DNA of 64,000 bases from Syncephalastrum monosporum B8922 (GCA_000697355.1 JNEN01001256.1:1-64000); one strand, 5' to 3'; shown: positions 35,432 through 47,982, counted from the stretch's first letter. The notes: generated from the sequence alone by a model not told the origin. Numbers and translations are program-made.

Positions 35432-35732
35432 AAGGAACAATAAAATTCGATTTCTTACGCATGAAAATGGCGTACTGCATTGTGTGTGTGTGCGGCAACA
35501 AAGAGAGACTTTCTGTTTGTTGGATGCGGTGGAACCGAGTCGTGCAGCGGGGCAAACAACAAGACAGGACAAGGCAGTTTTGGGTTTTGACAACGTAAAA
35601 ACTCCGCAATGGCTTCACACACACACCCCCGGCCAAGACCGCATATTCGCCAGCCAAAAAAAAGCGTAGGAAAGGTTCAGGCACAGCCCTACTGCTCTTC
35701 TTATTCTTCCTCCCCTTTCCTACTTCCTTGTC

Positions 35733-38482
35733 ATGGACAACGTAATTGACCTGGTGAACAAGGTCCAGGACGTGTTTTCCACCCTTGGCGTTGGGAATGA
35801 CAGCCTCGATCTTCCCCAAATCATTGCCGTCGGCTCTCAGAGCTCCGGTAAATCTTCTGTCCTAGAGAACATTGTCCAGCGTGATTTCCTGCCTCGAGGC
35901 AGCGGCATCGTCCCCCGCCGACCTCTTGTTCTGCAGCTCGTCACACTTCCAGCCTCGTCCGACTCGCAGGACTATGCCGAATTCTTACACGTACCCAACA
36001 AGCGATTCTATGACTTTAAAGAAGTCCGTACCGAAATCGAGGCGGACACAGCACGCGTCGCGGGCGACAACAAGGGCATCTCTCGGCAGCCGATCCACTT
36101 GAAGGTTTACTCAAAGAACGTCCTCAACCTCACCATGGTCGATTTGCCTGGTCTCACAAAGGTAAGTCGCAACCATGCACGCATCCTTCTGGATATCCTT
36201 GCTCACGTGTCTTGATAGATCCCTATAGGTAAACCCATATCTCCCTCTCTTTGTCTTTGTCTTTGTCTCTCTCTCTCTCTTTATCTCATATTCATCTGAT
36301 AACAGGGGATCAGCCGCCTGATATCGAGAAACAGATCCGTACGCTTGTGATGGATTACATTTCCAAGCCAAATAGGTAAACTATCATCGGACGGGTCTGG
36401 ACGGCCCGTCAAGAGAATAGCGATGACTGATGATGGCACGTTTGGGTAGCATCATTCTTGCTGTCAGTCCCGCCAACTCCGATATAGCCAACTCGGACAG
36501 CTTGAAGCTGGCCCGCAAGGTCGATCCCGCAGGTACGCTTCTTTTGTTCGTCCAGATGTGCCATCTCATGCAGGCGTCTTCCCAGGCAAACGCACCATCG
36601 GCGTCGTCACAAAACTCGACTTGATGGACACGGGTACGAACGCTCTGGACATTCTGACCGGGCGCTCTTTCCCCCTCAAGCTCGGCTTCGTCGGCCTTGT
36701 GAACCGCAGCCAGCAGGACATTCTGACCAATAAGCCCATGGACGAGGCTATCAAGTCGGAGCAAGAGTTCTTCTTGAAGCACCCGGCCTACAAGAGCATC
36801 GCGAACCGCTGTGGCACAACCTATTTGGCCAAACAGCTTAATTCGGTAATGGACGGGATCATCGAATATACTAAGGAGTATCTGGCTTATACCTGCTTAT
36901 TTTGCAGATCCTGACAAACCACATCCGTGAAAAGCTGCCTGATCTGCGATCCAAGCTGAGTTCAGCCATCGGCCAAACACAGCACGAACTCGCCCAGTAT
37001 GGCGATCCTGCTTTTGTTGGCAATGCGCACATGGTATTGAAGCATGCTAGTGTCCGTTCCATGGCTTACAAAGAACATTCAATAGGGCTCGTTGGTGCTC
37101 AAGATGTTGACGGTCTTCTCCTCGCAGTTCGTCGCTTCCATTGACGGCACTTCCCCTGAAATATCTACCAAGGAACTGTAAGTTGAGGAAAGACCTGCCC
37201 ATGAAGAGGGACTAAACGGGTTCTTATAGGTCGGGTGGCGCGCGTATATATTTTATATTCAACAACATCTTTGGCCATGCCTTGAACGCCATCGAGCCTT
37301 GCGCTAACGTGACCAATGACGATATTCGAACTGCGATTCGCAACTCTACTGGCCCGCGTTGCTCACTGTTTGTTCCTGAACTTGCTTTTGATCTACTTGT
37401 ACGACCTCAAATCCGGCTTTTGGAGGCCCCGAGCTTACGGTGCGTCGACATGGTTTTCCAAGAACTCTCTAAAATATGTCATACATGTGGTAACAAGGTA
37501 TGTGACATCGAGGTTACCAGCACAGAGAGAGAAGGTATTCATGGTATCAAAAGGAGCTGCAACGATTCCCCAAGCTCAATGCGAAGCTTGTGGACGTCGT
37601 GTCCGATCTCTTGCATGAGCGTTTGAGCCCGACATCCAACTATGTCCAGAGCTTGATCTCTATCGAATGCGCGTACATCAACACGAACCACCCCGATTTC
37701 CCCGGCGCCACCGGCGCCATGGAAGAGCTGCAACAGCGTAAAAAGAAGGCGACGAACCGGCCGGCTGAACCCCGGAAACGAGTGCAGCAGCAGCATTTGT
37801 CTGCCTTTACCGCCAATGGTGAAATGCAGCGTCGACTCTCTGTATCAGCAGCGGCAGCATCCCACTCTGCGTCCTCGTCACCCTCGAATGATTCCTTCCT
37901 GAACTACTTCTTTGGCGGTGGCGCCAAAACTGACCGACCAGTGCTTAGCCATGACCAGCAGCAGCGGTTGCAGGCGCCTACGCATCTATCAAATGATGTG
38001 GGGCAGGAATTAGAGTCCCACTTTTCTCAAGCAGTAAGTCAAGAAAGATCACAAAGTAGGAAGCGTTATTCCCCTTTTTCTTTCTTTCTTTCTTTTTTTT
38101 TTTTTTGCTTCGGTCATGATAGATGACACTCGATGCGAGCGACGAACCGCAGCAGCAGGAAGCCAGTGATCTGTCGAGTGTCTACGGCAAGATGAGCGAC
38201 CGAGAAGACATGGAGGTGGAGCTGATCCGTACGTTGATCATTTCCTATTTTGACATTGTGCGCAAATCGATCCAAGATCTGGTACCCAAAGCAATTATGC
38301 ATCTGCTCGTAAACTTTACGCGAGAGTCGGTACAGAACCGTCTGGTTGCCGAATTGTACAAAGAGGAGCTGTTTGCAGACCTTTTGTTGGAAGACCCTGC
38401 CATTGCGGGCGAACGCACGCGATGCAAGGCTATGCTGGACGTCTACCGGAAAGCATTTTCTATCATTAGTGAAGCCATGTAG
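35733..38482 (+). CDS. DNM1: dynamin-related GTPase Dnm1 (mitochondrial/peroxisomal fission)
   Basis: Ten exons (35733-36161, 36219-36228, 36306-36375, 36450-36532, 36586-36845, 36908-37033, 37086-37177, 37230-37497, 37554-38033, 38123-38482) join in frame to 725 aa. GTPase motifs: P-loop 'GSQSSGKS' (residues 34-41), 'DLPGLT' (137-142), 'TKLD'. The middle domain includes '[16 protein letters not shown]' and '[11 protein letters not shown]', then '[20 protein letters not shown]'. A variable insert of about 110 residues holds 'FLNYFFGG'. The C-terminal GED reads '[21 protein letters not shown]'. Sequence is closer to Dnm1/DRP1 than to Vps1 (e.g. '[10 protein letters not shown]'). Dnm1 forms spirals that divide mitochondria and peroxisomes. 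Exon 2 is only 10 nt. Converges on the LIM-RhoGAP gene (201 bp). Confidence 0.93.
36219..36228 (+). other. 10-nt microexon of DNM1
   Basis: Ten bases (encoding Ile-Pro-Ile plus the first base of Gly) between a TAG acceptor and a GTAAAC donor. They are needed to restore the universally conserved 'TK[IV]P[IV]GDQP' block of dynamins, so the exon is well supported despite its size. Confidence 0.85.
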
Positions 38483-38683
38483 ATAGAATAACACACCCAC
38501 ACCCCAAAATACACACAGCACATATATAAAAAGAACAAAAAAGTTATTGCATATAATACGTTAGTAATCGCCCGTGGTACATATGGCGTGCAGTTTGAAT
38601 ATTAGACTATTTTTAGGGGGGGTGCTTTACAAGGAACGGTTATAAAGGTAGAGTAAGAATACAAGCAGAAAGTGGAGAGGGAT

Positions 38684-41600
38684 TTAAGTAGATGAAGTTG
38701 AGGCCGCTGTGCGTTTCAAGAGGATATCGATTTTTTGACGAGAGGAGGAGGCATTCTGGAAGGTATCGACGATCGCAGTGTCGTGCTGCACGTAAAAGGC
38801 GAGGTGGTGGGGGACAAGGCAAAACTCCTCCTGATGCCTGATCAACATCTCGACGACCTTTATCTCGTCTTCCGCCGACTGGGCGGAGGTCACAGGCCCA
38901 TAAAAGATGGTCGGGGCAAAGACGCGCGCAAGATTCGTGATATCCATCCGGTTGGCGTGCTTAAATGACGCGACCCAGTGCAGGAACAGCAAGAGGAGCT
39001 GCATTGTGTCGCGGTTGGGTTTTGGCAGCATGCAGCAGGCATAATGCAAGAGCTGTTTCTGTTGGTGCTCCTTATCAAGACGGATGGCGGCAAGCATGAC
39101 CGGGTATAGCTTGAAGGTGAGGAGCGGTTCGGGCAGCTCGCGCAGGTACCGTTTGAGGAGGGCCGCGACCTGAATGGGTGACTCTTGCAGATAATCGAGG
39201 GAGCTCGCATCCTGGTCAATGGCGCGGCAGAGCTGGTTGAGCTCGCGAATGTTGCCATTCTTACGGAAGACTCCCTCGCACTGCATATCCATGCTCTGTA
39301 GCGCCAGGATACAGTTCTGCACGATGGCTGGGATCTGGGCATGCTCCATCAAGTAGGGCGAGAGCGTCACACAAGGTTCATGAGCATGGTGAGGGATCAA
39401 CTTGCGCTGGCCGCGTGTTGCGAGTGCGGCCAGAGGGATGCCAAAGGTTGCGAGGGCGTCGCTGGGCTGCTGAGCGTTGTTTGTGCGCACCGCGCGCTTC
39501 AACTTGTTCCAGAATGAGGATGCCTTGGTGCTCGGTGACGCCTCGATAATCTGCACGAGCGCATCCAGGTCAAAACCGCTGACGTTCATATTGTCAGCAC
39601 AGATGACGGCCATATGGCGTAACAGGCTGTCCTGGACGTCGACGAGATCGACCGTGCGACGTGCCTCCATGGTGCAGATGGAAGCACGCTGCGCCTCTTC
39701 TTGGGGTGACGGAAGCGAGGCGTGGTGTGGATGCGAGAGGTCGTCTTGCAGGAACACCTCCTGCAAAGGGCGTCGCCGCCTCCGTGGATGATGTGTGCTA
39801 AGCGCCCGTCGGATGCTTCCGAACCGACTCGTGGGTTGTTGCACGCTGACAGCGCGCTTGACAGGGCTGCTCGTCGGCCATGGTACGGAAGAGCTGGTTT
39901 CGACTTTGCTGTCGAGCGCGGAAGGAGTGGGCGTCAATGGCTCAGGTTCTTGTCGTTGTGGTTGTGGTTGTGGTTGCTGGTCGCATTGTTTTCGTCGGTG
40001 GGTCGTCGTCAGGTGCACAGAGCCGAAAAACGATTGGCGATTGGGACGACTCATCAATCGCAAAAGAGAGGACTGTCGTTTGCCGAACTTTGCATCTCTA
40101 TTTATCTTGGTTTCATACTCTTGCAGCATTACTCGTTGCTTGGAGTCCTCGTCTGGTTGGTCTGGTGGAGTAAAGGGGAACAAGTGCGAGTATATGTGAG
40201 ACACAGCATACAGAAAAGAAAAAGAAAAAAAAATAGATTGGATCTGATATATGTACCTGGCAGAACTCCGTGTAAGCGCGCGAGCGCAGCCTTGACGCGG
40301 CTCAGACACTGTTCTAGCTGTGAGACCCAGCGTGCGCACTCCTCCTTGTTGTGCTCATCAAAACCTTGCTTCTCCTCGTCGTTTTCCATCACATTACGAC
40401 GTGGTATACTCCTTTCGGTGCAGATCTCGCAGCAGAGGAGTACTTCACCTTGGGGTCCAGTCATGATTAAGCGGCTGTGATGCAGCTCTGTTGCCAATGG
40501 TCTATGACAGCGTGCGCAGTTGAAGCAAGAGACATGCCATCGTGATACCCCTTTCTGGATACATGCGTCTTCCAAAATCTGTCGACACCTCTGACATTGC
40601 TCTACCATAGAGGAAGGCCACTGATTATGCTGATCATCCTTGAACCAGTATCGACCGGCCATCCAAACGCGCCGCTGCTCAAGTGGCAAGAGCGCATCCA
40701 GGAACACAGAAACGCCATCATATTGTGTATTATCCCGTTCCTAAGGAGAAATCACAGTATAAGTATATGAATATGATTACTGTCCACCTTATTAACACAA
40801 GGGGCTAAAAAAAAAAGGCATACCAGTCGCAGTGCATCTGTCAATCCCAAACGGATCAAGGTCTTTAGGTTCTGCGCTACACCCGTCACTAAACCGAGTA
40901 GATCTTGGGTGACTCCTACAATCTTTTCTTCCTGGGCAAGGAGATAAAAGATGCGAATGACTTGCTGGCAAACGAGTCTGGACTCAGCTGGGCTCGGCCA
41001 AGCTATACATTTTAATATAATATGAGATGGTCGGTTAGTGTCAATGTTGGCTTTTTGAGTTTTTAATTTCCCGTAACCGGGATACAGCACTTACATTCTC
41101 CCTTTTGCACGAGCACAGTGTGACTTTTGCCGAGGGCTGAAAACAGAACCTCCAGGTGCGCCACGAATTGGTTCGCCATCCGTAAACCTTCACTGTATGC
41201 ACCCGCAGCGACATGAAGCAGCATATCCGAAATACACGTGGCAGAGGATTCCTCAAAGGCAGACAAATCGGTCCATATCCGCTTCGCGCGCTTCTCCATC
41301 TGAGTTTGAGCTTTTTCGAGCCGTCGTGCGCACGATCCGTCCTCATCATCTTCTTCCATCATGTTCTCTATAAAACAACAAAATCATCCCATGTTAGCCA
41401 TATAAACAAAAATAATATGAGCCCAACAAACACGGATGGGCGTCCCATTGTGTACCGTGAGGATAAGAGTGGCCTTCCGTGAGGCGTACGTTCCAAAACT
41501 ATGGACAAACCCGAAAATTAATTATCACTGGACCCCCTTCCGCAGATGACGTGTGTTTGATGTCTGTACCTTTTGAATCATGTAACATTCGGGGTGCCAC

Positions 41601-42746
41601 TTTGTTGTATCGCGGTGCTCGACATACTGCTTGAGGATGGCATGGCTGCAGCCCGCGCATTGAGTGGCCTTGAGCTGTGAAAAATGATATCGACAATAGA
41701 CACGACCATTGAACTCGTAGCACGCGTCGTCAGTTGAGGGAGGAATACAGTGCGGGCAGCGTAGGCATTTCGTGTGGTATTTGGGGTTGTTTGGATCAAC
41801 AGGACCACGGATGGGTTCGTGGCATTGCTGGCAGAGGAGGCCTAGATGCTCATAATAATGTCGCTCGCACACGAATTTGTTGTTTCCCTGGACCGTGTAG
41901 AATTTGTTGGCAATAGGTACATGGCACACCTAAAATGGGATATGAGCAAAAGCCCCTCTTGTCATTTCCGCCTCCCCCTCCCTCCGCCCCTAGACCCCCT
42001 CTTTGTCTTGTTCCACTCCCTATCACCCCTTCTGTCTCTTCTTTTCTTTCTCCTCACACCGGTCTTTCTATTCTTACACACAGAGCGTGCACACAGGCAC
42101 ACACACACACACACACACATAAGATGAGTGAGGTATGAACAAATGCAATCTGTCCGCTCATTTTTCTTTTTCGGCTCCCTGTAACTAATGATCTGGTTAT
42201 TGCCACCCAAGCCCCGTCAATCAGCGTATCAACGTGCGGCTGGAGCCTCCTTGATCCATATACCGAGCACGTTCGCCCTGGCTCGCCAAGCAGACGTCGA
42301 TGCCCCATCCTGCTACTGTGGTCTGCAGTCATGTGTGTGTATGTCTTGCCTGAGTCGGAGCCTGGGGCTAAGGTGCATGGGCAATGTGTGTGTGTATGTG
42401 TGTGCGTGTGTTTGCCTCGACTGGCATCTGCAAATTTTTTTTTATGTCTGTCCCACCACAAGGCTCGATCATCCGCCATCCTGGCCCTCGTCTTTCTTGC
42501 TCCTTCCTCTCTGCCACACGTCCGGTTTCCCTTTCTGTGATTGTCTGCTTTTTTTCTGCTCCTTTGTGTAATTACCTCGCATACAAAGCAATGATAATGA
42601 TAGGTTTCACCGAGTGCTCGTAAAACCGGTCCTTCGGCCTTGCGGCATTGGAGGCCACACGCGTGGCAATGCCGTCCCATTTTTCGTCGCCGGACCGTCT
42701 GTTCGTCTCCATCGATCGGTTTGGTATCGTCCACGAGGGATACCAT
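38684..42746 (-). CDS. LIM-domain Rho GTPase-activating protein (Lrg1-like)
   Basis: Six exons on the minus strand: 42746-42576, 41929-41570, 41365-41095, about 41007-40824, 40740-40257, 40161-38684. LIM domains occupy the N-terminal part: the first is split by the long first intron and restored as 'CFVCEVC' on splicing; further LIM units include 'CQQCHEPIRG...HTKCLRCPHC' and 'CAGCSHAIL...WHPECYMIQK'. A helical linker follows, then another LIM unit, 'CQRCRQILEDA...WHVSCFNCARCHRPL'. The C-terminal RhoGAP domain shows the arginine finger in 'CEGVFRKNGNIRELNQL', then 'LLKRYLRELPEPLLTF' and 'NLARVFAPTIF'. LIM repeats plus RhoGAP is the layout of fungal Lrg1/Rga proteins, which turn off Rho1 in cell-wall and polarity control. 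The GAP arginine is present. Confidence 0.93.
42098..42119. repeat. (CA)n tract in LIM-RhoGAP intron 1
   Basis: CA repeat on the + strand, (TG)n in the pre-mRNA. It is complementary to the TG tract at 42385-42413 in the same intron. Confidence 0.9.
42385..42413. repeat. (TG)n tract in LIM-RhoGAP intron 1
   Basis: Imperfect TG repeat on the + strand, (CA)n in the pre-mRNA, about 270 bp from the complementary CA tract. Confidence 0.85.
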
Positions 42747-43291
42747 GGTTTAGGCGAATAACTAAAATGCTGCAGAGCCGAGGACTCAATATATTAAAAG
42801 GGTCGACCCGAACAATGAGTGGTACAAAAGAAAGTTGGGCAGGTTTGTGCGCGCCCGCGTATTATGTGATGATAATGATTTATGCCAGAAGCGGAATCGC
42901 GTGTACAAGCTGGGGCGCGCGCGTTAAGCCGGGTTGTCGTCGTTTTGTGTGGTGGCGGCGGCTGTTGCTGTAGTTGCTTCTTGCTGCGAGGGCGAGAACG
43001 GGTGATGAAGAACAAAGAAGAGAAAGAGAAAGGAAAAGAGAGTTGGTTGGGGCGCAGAGGAGGAAGAGGGGGATGGGGGTCGGTAAGAGATATAAAAAAA
43101 AGAAAAGGGAGGGAAGGTCAATTGAGTGGCCATAGTTTTTATTGATTTTGCACTTCTCCTTTTTGGCTGCTGGCGGCACTACTACGGAATCTGCTAGTCC
43201 ACTCATTTGTCTGTTCGCACCATCGGGTCGTCTATTGTATATGGTTATTGGCGGGCTCTCACTCATCATTTCTTGGTTCTCACCCCCCATC
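42747..43291. promoter_or_regulatory. spacer between ELG1 stop and LIM-RhoGAP start
   Basis: A 545-bp region with both genes on the minus strand. It is purine-rich on + around 43000-43090 (AGAG/GGAA runs), i.e. pyrimidine-rich on the transcribed strand. It presumably contains the LIM-RhoGAP promoter. No gene seen. Confidence 0.45.
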
Positions 43292-45561
43292 TCAGTCCTG
43301 AAGGGGAAGCCAAAGAAGTGGGGGGCTTTCCGTTTGGTTATGCGCGCACACGCACACTTTACGTACCTGCTGCCCAACTTTATTGCGTTTTTTCACCAAC
43401 AGTCGCACTTCTTCTGATGTCAATGGCAAGTACCGCTTCTGCTGTCGCGATCGCAGTGTCCGTCCCCGACCGACGACACCACCTTGGTCGTGAATACATA
43501 TGGATCGGATATAAGGCCAGTACTCGATCGCTGCCCAGCGCGGTGCACTCTGGGCTCGCCATGTTAGCACGCTAGCCAGCGCTACATTTGCATCCTCCGC
43601 TGCTTGTGATCTATAAATGTCATATGTATCTGCAGTCTTTTTCTTTTATGCCCCGCAATTCTCTTACCGCTCGTAGCACAATTCATTCGCGGCGTGCATC
43701 CGTATATTACTACTGCCAGACAACGACGAGGACGGTGATGCTACGCAAGTCAGCTGCAGGGCACTCAGTGCCATTGCATGGCTAAGCTGCCAATGGTCTG
43801 TATCCGATGGGTTCTTGCAGACCATGCCATTGTAGCCCGCCAATTTGTCGGCCATCCATGAATACTCGTCCCGATCATGCATCTGTACAAAAAGAGGGAA
43901 AATAAAAGAGTATAAGACAACAATACCTTGAAATTAGGGGGAGCGCATAATGCTAAACGCAAAATAATTCACCCTTTCACCCTTCTCGTCTTTTTCTTAC
44001 CTGCCCGTAACGTTCGGCCGAAGGATCGACATGGGCATCGACAAACCCAGCGTTTTCGAGTTGGTGCACAAGTGTTTCGAGTGACGTAGGTTGATTTTCT
44101 GTGTCGCGAAGAATGCACCGACGATAAAATTGTCCAAGTTCCACATGCGTCGGCGCTTGATCGAGCTCCAAGATCTGTGTCACCTCCATGTCGTCGTCGT
44201 CAGGCTCGCTTGGGCAGGGACGAGATATCGCCATATATCTCTCAAACAGCCCCGTGTTATCATGCTGTACTTTGTCGCACCAGAGCTGAATCGTGAGAAT
44301 GAGCTGGCGGAGGTCGCCTTCCCTAACAGCCGCAACAATGCCCGCGAGATCTGCAGGCGCGACACAGATACCTTCTGCAGAGCAAATTCCGTGCAGATAG
44401 GCCATCACCTGGGTTGGGTCCACGGGATGGTAGAGAAGCGTGCCTTGCAGCTTGAGAGTTTCCAAAGGGATCAGTTCACGGTCTATATGTGTATTGACCA
44501 TTGTTATTATTGTTATTCCGTAAATTATTGACGTGTTTCCCTCCCTTCTCGTGTCACGTGTTGCCTGCGCACAAACTAATAAAAAAAGAAAACCTACCAT
44601 TGCACGTCATGACGATCGGCCGCTTGCTGCTCTGGGCTAGTTCGACCACCGCGCCCCAAAAGCCTTTGTCTTCCTCAAACAAAATATCTGCGTTCTCCAG
44701 CAAGATCAGACTCTGCCTGACCTCTGACCCGCTGGCCTGGCGGTGGCCATCGACCATGTGACTCTTTGCCATTTCCCCGACGTAGGCCATCAAGTCGCGC
44801 CCTGAGCGCCGCATGCCTGCGTGTATTTCAAAGACGCTGTAGTGTGTCTCTTCAGCGGCTGTATAGACTGCCGCGGTTTTGCCGACACCCGGTGGGCCTG
44901 CCACGAGTAAGATATTCAAGAGCGGGTCTTCTTCATAAATAACATCGTCAACGCGGACGTTTCGTGTTTTCGGCTTCTTGCGTTTCACGGGTGTCATGGC
45001 AACCTTCATCAATTGGAGCCAGTCGCGTAGGTACGCGTTCGTGCCCGCGTCACCGAGTAAGCCGCTGACGGTGCTGGGTCTGTATTTCTCCGTCCAGAGC
45101 AGATGCTGACCGGGCCTGGCTTGAACATCGAAGGCGCATCCATAGATGGATTCAATGCCCTCCTTGTCTGGTATATAGGTAGGTTCCTTTGTAGGCGGTC
45201 GCTTGGTGACCTCGCGGCGTCGCTTTCGAGGTGGCGGCATAGTTTGGTCGGACGATGGCGTCCGCTTACCCAAGTGAGCACGACTTTGTGAAGGTTTTGT
45301 AGCAGGTCCTCTAAAAGGCCTTGCTTCGATATGTCCGCCCTCAAACAGAGCCGTATCAGGCCACATGGCGGGTATGGGGGTTTGGCGGGCCGGCAAGAGT
45401 GTCGACGATGGTTGTTTCTTTGCAAAAAATGGATGCACCTTGATCGTTATTGGTGCAGTCTGAGCCGGTGGACCTGGGTTGGGTGATGCAGCCACAGAAT
45501 GTGATCTTCCGTTGGATCGTCGCGTGGAGACTTGCCCCGAGAGATCGTCTTGGCTGTCCAT
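43292..45561 (-). CDS. ELG1: Elg1/ATAD5-type clamp-unloader ATPase
   Basis: Minus-strand multi-exon gene, start 45561. N-terminal region is disordered and basic, then 'QHLLWTEKYRP' (RFC-like box), Walker A 'LLVAGPPGVGKTAAVYTAA', 'SVFEIHAGMRRSGRDL', and a Walker-B-like 'SLILLENADILFEEDKGFW'. The sensor-1 region 'KRPIVMTCNG' ends that exon. The next exon starts 'LIPLETLKLQGTLLYHPVDP' and contains the RFC-like lid. Later exons hold 'YSWMADKLAGYNGMV' and the helical C-terminus ('TSEEVRLLVKKRN'). Walker B has Glu-Asn in place of the usual Asp-Glu, as in ATAD5/Elg1 ('LLFEEVD'-like variants), consistent with a large RFC-like subunit. Elg1 unloads PCNA from DNA after replication. The last short exon is uncertain; the frame stops at 43292 with or without the final intron. 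Confidence 0.85.
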
Positions 45562-45844
45562 GCTACTCTATTCAATTCACTCGTCGTCACATAAAACTGA
45601 AGAAAAGCGTAAAGTGATACTTCTAATTTCACAGCAGAAAACTCCGCACAAAGTAAACGCGAAAAAAAAAAAAAAGCGCAAGCTTTGCTTTAAATTTACC
45701 CATCAGAGCGAGAAAAGAAAGAAAAGGTCTAGCATGGAGAAAAAGGTCTAGCATGGATATGTTTTACAGATTGGTGGTGAGCAGAAGGGTGAGTGTGTGC
45801 AAAAGGGGAAAGAATGTATAGATGTTGATAAGTGCGAAGATGAT

Positions 45845-47492
45845 TTATGCCTTGAAAACGAGCGCGGTGCCATCGTCAGAGCCCGTCACCACCGTCTGGC
45901 CATCACTATTTGCCCAATGTATATGAATAAAAGGCTTACAACGCGTGTCTCAAAACATACCTTGACAGAGCAAAGCCCAAAATCGTATCCCGGTGACCGT
46001 GCCATGTCTTGACACATGCGCCTGTTCGGGTATCCCACATACGGGTCGTGCGATCGGCCGAGCACGACACCAATAACGGCGAGTTGGCGATAAATTTGAC
46101 CTTAACCACCGCGTCCTCGTGAGACAAAGTAAGACGCAAACGTTGGGTCTGAACGTCCCAGACAGAAATATTGCCGTCGGTGGAACCAGTTGCAGCCAGG
46201 GGGAGCCTAAAATGATCAAAATGATGAGCCTCGACCACCACGGTGAACGCATGCCTACGTACACGTCGCAGAAATCAGCAGTTTCGATAGATTCCTCATG
46301 GTTCTCGAGCGAAGCGACAATCTAGATCGATTCATTGTGAGTCAATTTGCTAGCACACATACTGTATACAACGTACATGGCCGTTCGTCAAGTTGATTAA
46401 GCGGGACTTGCCGTCCATCGAGCCAGTGATGGCGAGCGTGCTCTCGCGGTTGACAGCGACGGCCGTCAAGGGCTCTGTGTGGAAACGGGCATCCTCACCC
46501 GTGAGACGGTAGATGGCGCCCGCTGACTTGGGGTCGAACACGATCAGGGACGTGTCCTCCGACACAGTAACGATCTTTTTGCCATCGGGAGTGAAGCAAC
46601 CAGCGGTGACAGGAGCTGCGTGGCCGTTGAAGATGTTCATAAACTTCCCACTGGGCACTGTACACGAGGTCATAAATCGTCGTCATTCATAGGTCCTGTC
46701 TTTCACACTTACTAGCCCACATCCAGACCGTTGAGTCTGAAGCACCGGCGAGCAAAATGTTGCCCTTCGGGTGCCAGTCGATCCAGATAATGTCGTCCGG
46801 ACCTTCAACTGCTGTGCAAAATTCGCCGGTGTGCGCCTTCCACACGCGCACTTTACCGTCCATACCAGCCGACGCAACATAGTCACCGTCAACGCTGAAT
46901 CCAACAGCGGTGACAGAGTCGGTATGACCGGCCAGCTTAAAAATCTTCTCGCCATTGCTCACGCGCCACAGGTAGCTCTTGTCGTCACCACCACCGCTGA
47001 CAACAATGTCGTTATCCTTCGGATGGATGGCCACAGAATACACAGGCTCTATATCCAGGTATGACTTATTTGTCATATATCTTTTTTTTAACTAAAAAAA
47101 ATTACCTCTATGATCAAAGAAACCTTGGACCGAGTCGTCGGCTAACTCGAGCATATTTTCGTCGTCTGCGGACTGTCTCACGCCAAACCCTTCCAGCCCC
47201 GTTTCTGGCAACATAAGATATCAGTAATGTGGTTATCGTACTCATAGCTGGCAAGTATACCTTGCTGACTGTAATCCTCATCGTCACTCATGGGCTCGCC
47301 ACCGTCCTCGACAACGGTTTCCTCGAGGATATCCTCGTTGCGAATGTACTCTTCCTCGACCAGATCGTCGTGCTCGTGCTCGTGCTCGTGCTCGTGCGCA
47401 TGATCATGCTCATGCTCGTGTTCATTCTGCTCGAGTTATTAGCCTCACGCCATAGCAATGCCGAATCGGCTTACATGGTGTTGGTCCGACAT
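45845..47492 (-). CDS. SQT1: WD40 ribosome-assembly protein Sqt1 (AAMP-like)
   Basis: Minus-strand gene with at least seven exons; the first encodes only six residues (47492-47475). An acidic N-terminus with a Glu/Asp-rich stretch ('EEEYIRNEDILEETVVEDGG') precedes a WD40 propeller: 'PVYSVAIHPKDNDIVVSGGGDD', 'HTDSVTAVGFSVDGDYVASAG', 'HAAPVTAGCFTPDGKKIVTVSED', 'LPLAATGSTDGNISVWDV', 'LLVSCSADRTTRMWD' and a last blade ending in 'SDDGTALVFKA'. The acidic leader plus these propeller sequences match Sqt1/AAMP, the dedicated chaperone for ribosomal protein uL16 (Rpl10). Unusually, the second exon opens with a His-Glu repeat of about 20 residues. Confidence 0.88.
47359..47432 (-). repeat. His-Glu/Asp coding repeat in SQT1
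   Basis: Tandem CAYGAR codons at the start of SQT1 exon 2 encode alternating His and Glu/Asp. A (GTGCTC)n-like hexamer is visible on the + strand. Confidence 0.85.
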
Positions 47493-47982
47493 GATTAGAA
47501 ATGCAGTGGGTAGATCAACTTTTTTTTTTTTCATCGTCGCCTGATATAAAAAAAAAAAGTAGTCGGGACGCGAAAACTTGTCACATCAATGCCTCCAGGT
47601 ACCCATCATGGCTTGCTTACAAAGTATGTTGCTCATACTACAGATGTATGTCTGTCGAAGGGTCCCTCACTATCTTCGGCCTATATTAGGCCCATCCCAT
47701 TACGCTAGACAACTAAGAAATTTCAACACTTATGGTTTGTCTTGTTCTAGGGTAATGACACATCAAAAGTGCGGCGCATCTGCTTCTTGGCAGCTGCGGT
47801 GGCGACGCATGACCATTTTTATTCGAGCTCTCTCCTCAAGAGAAAAAAGATACTCAGCAGACAACGGACCTCTTGTTCTTTTGAACCTCATCAAATAAAG
47901 AATCATATCAGCATAGTACAGCACATGGATCTCAATGGCGGGCACAAGAGAGCCCAGTAAGGCCGTGCTGTCCATGTTGTGC

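Noticed and set aside
37034..37229. Apparent disruption of the DNM1 middle domain by an unrelated frame ending at 37144
   Set aside because: A 52-nt intron (37034-37085) and a second one (37178-37229) restore the Dnm1 '[20 protein letters not shown]' and '[10 protein letters not shown]' sequence.
47763..47975. Open frame ending in Met-Arg-rich sequence, possibly a further exon of the orphan frame
   Set aside because: It reads like a membrane protein but cannot be joined in phase to the upstream segments with canonical splice sites.
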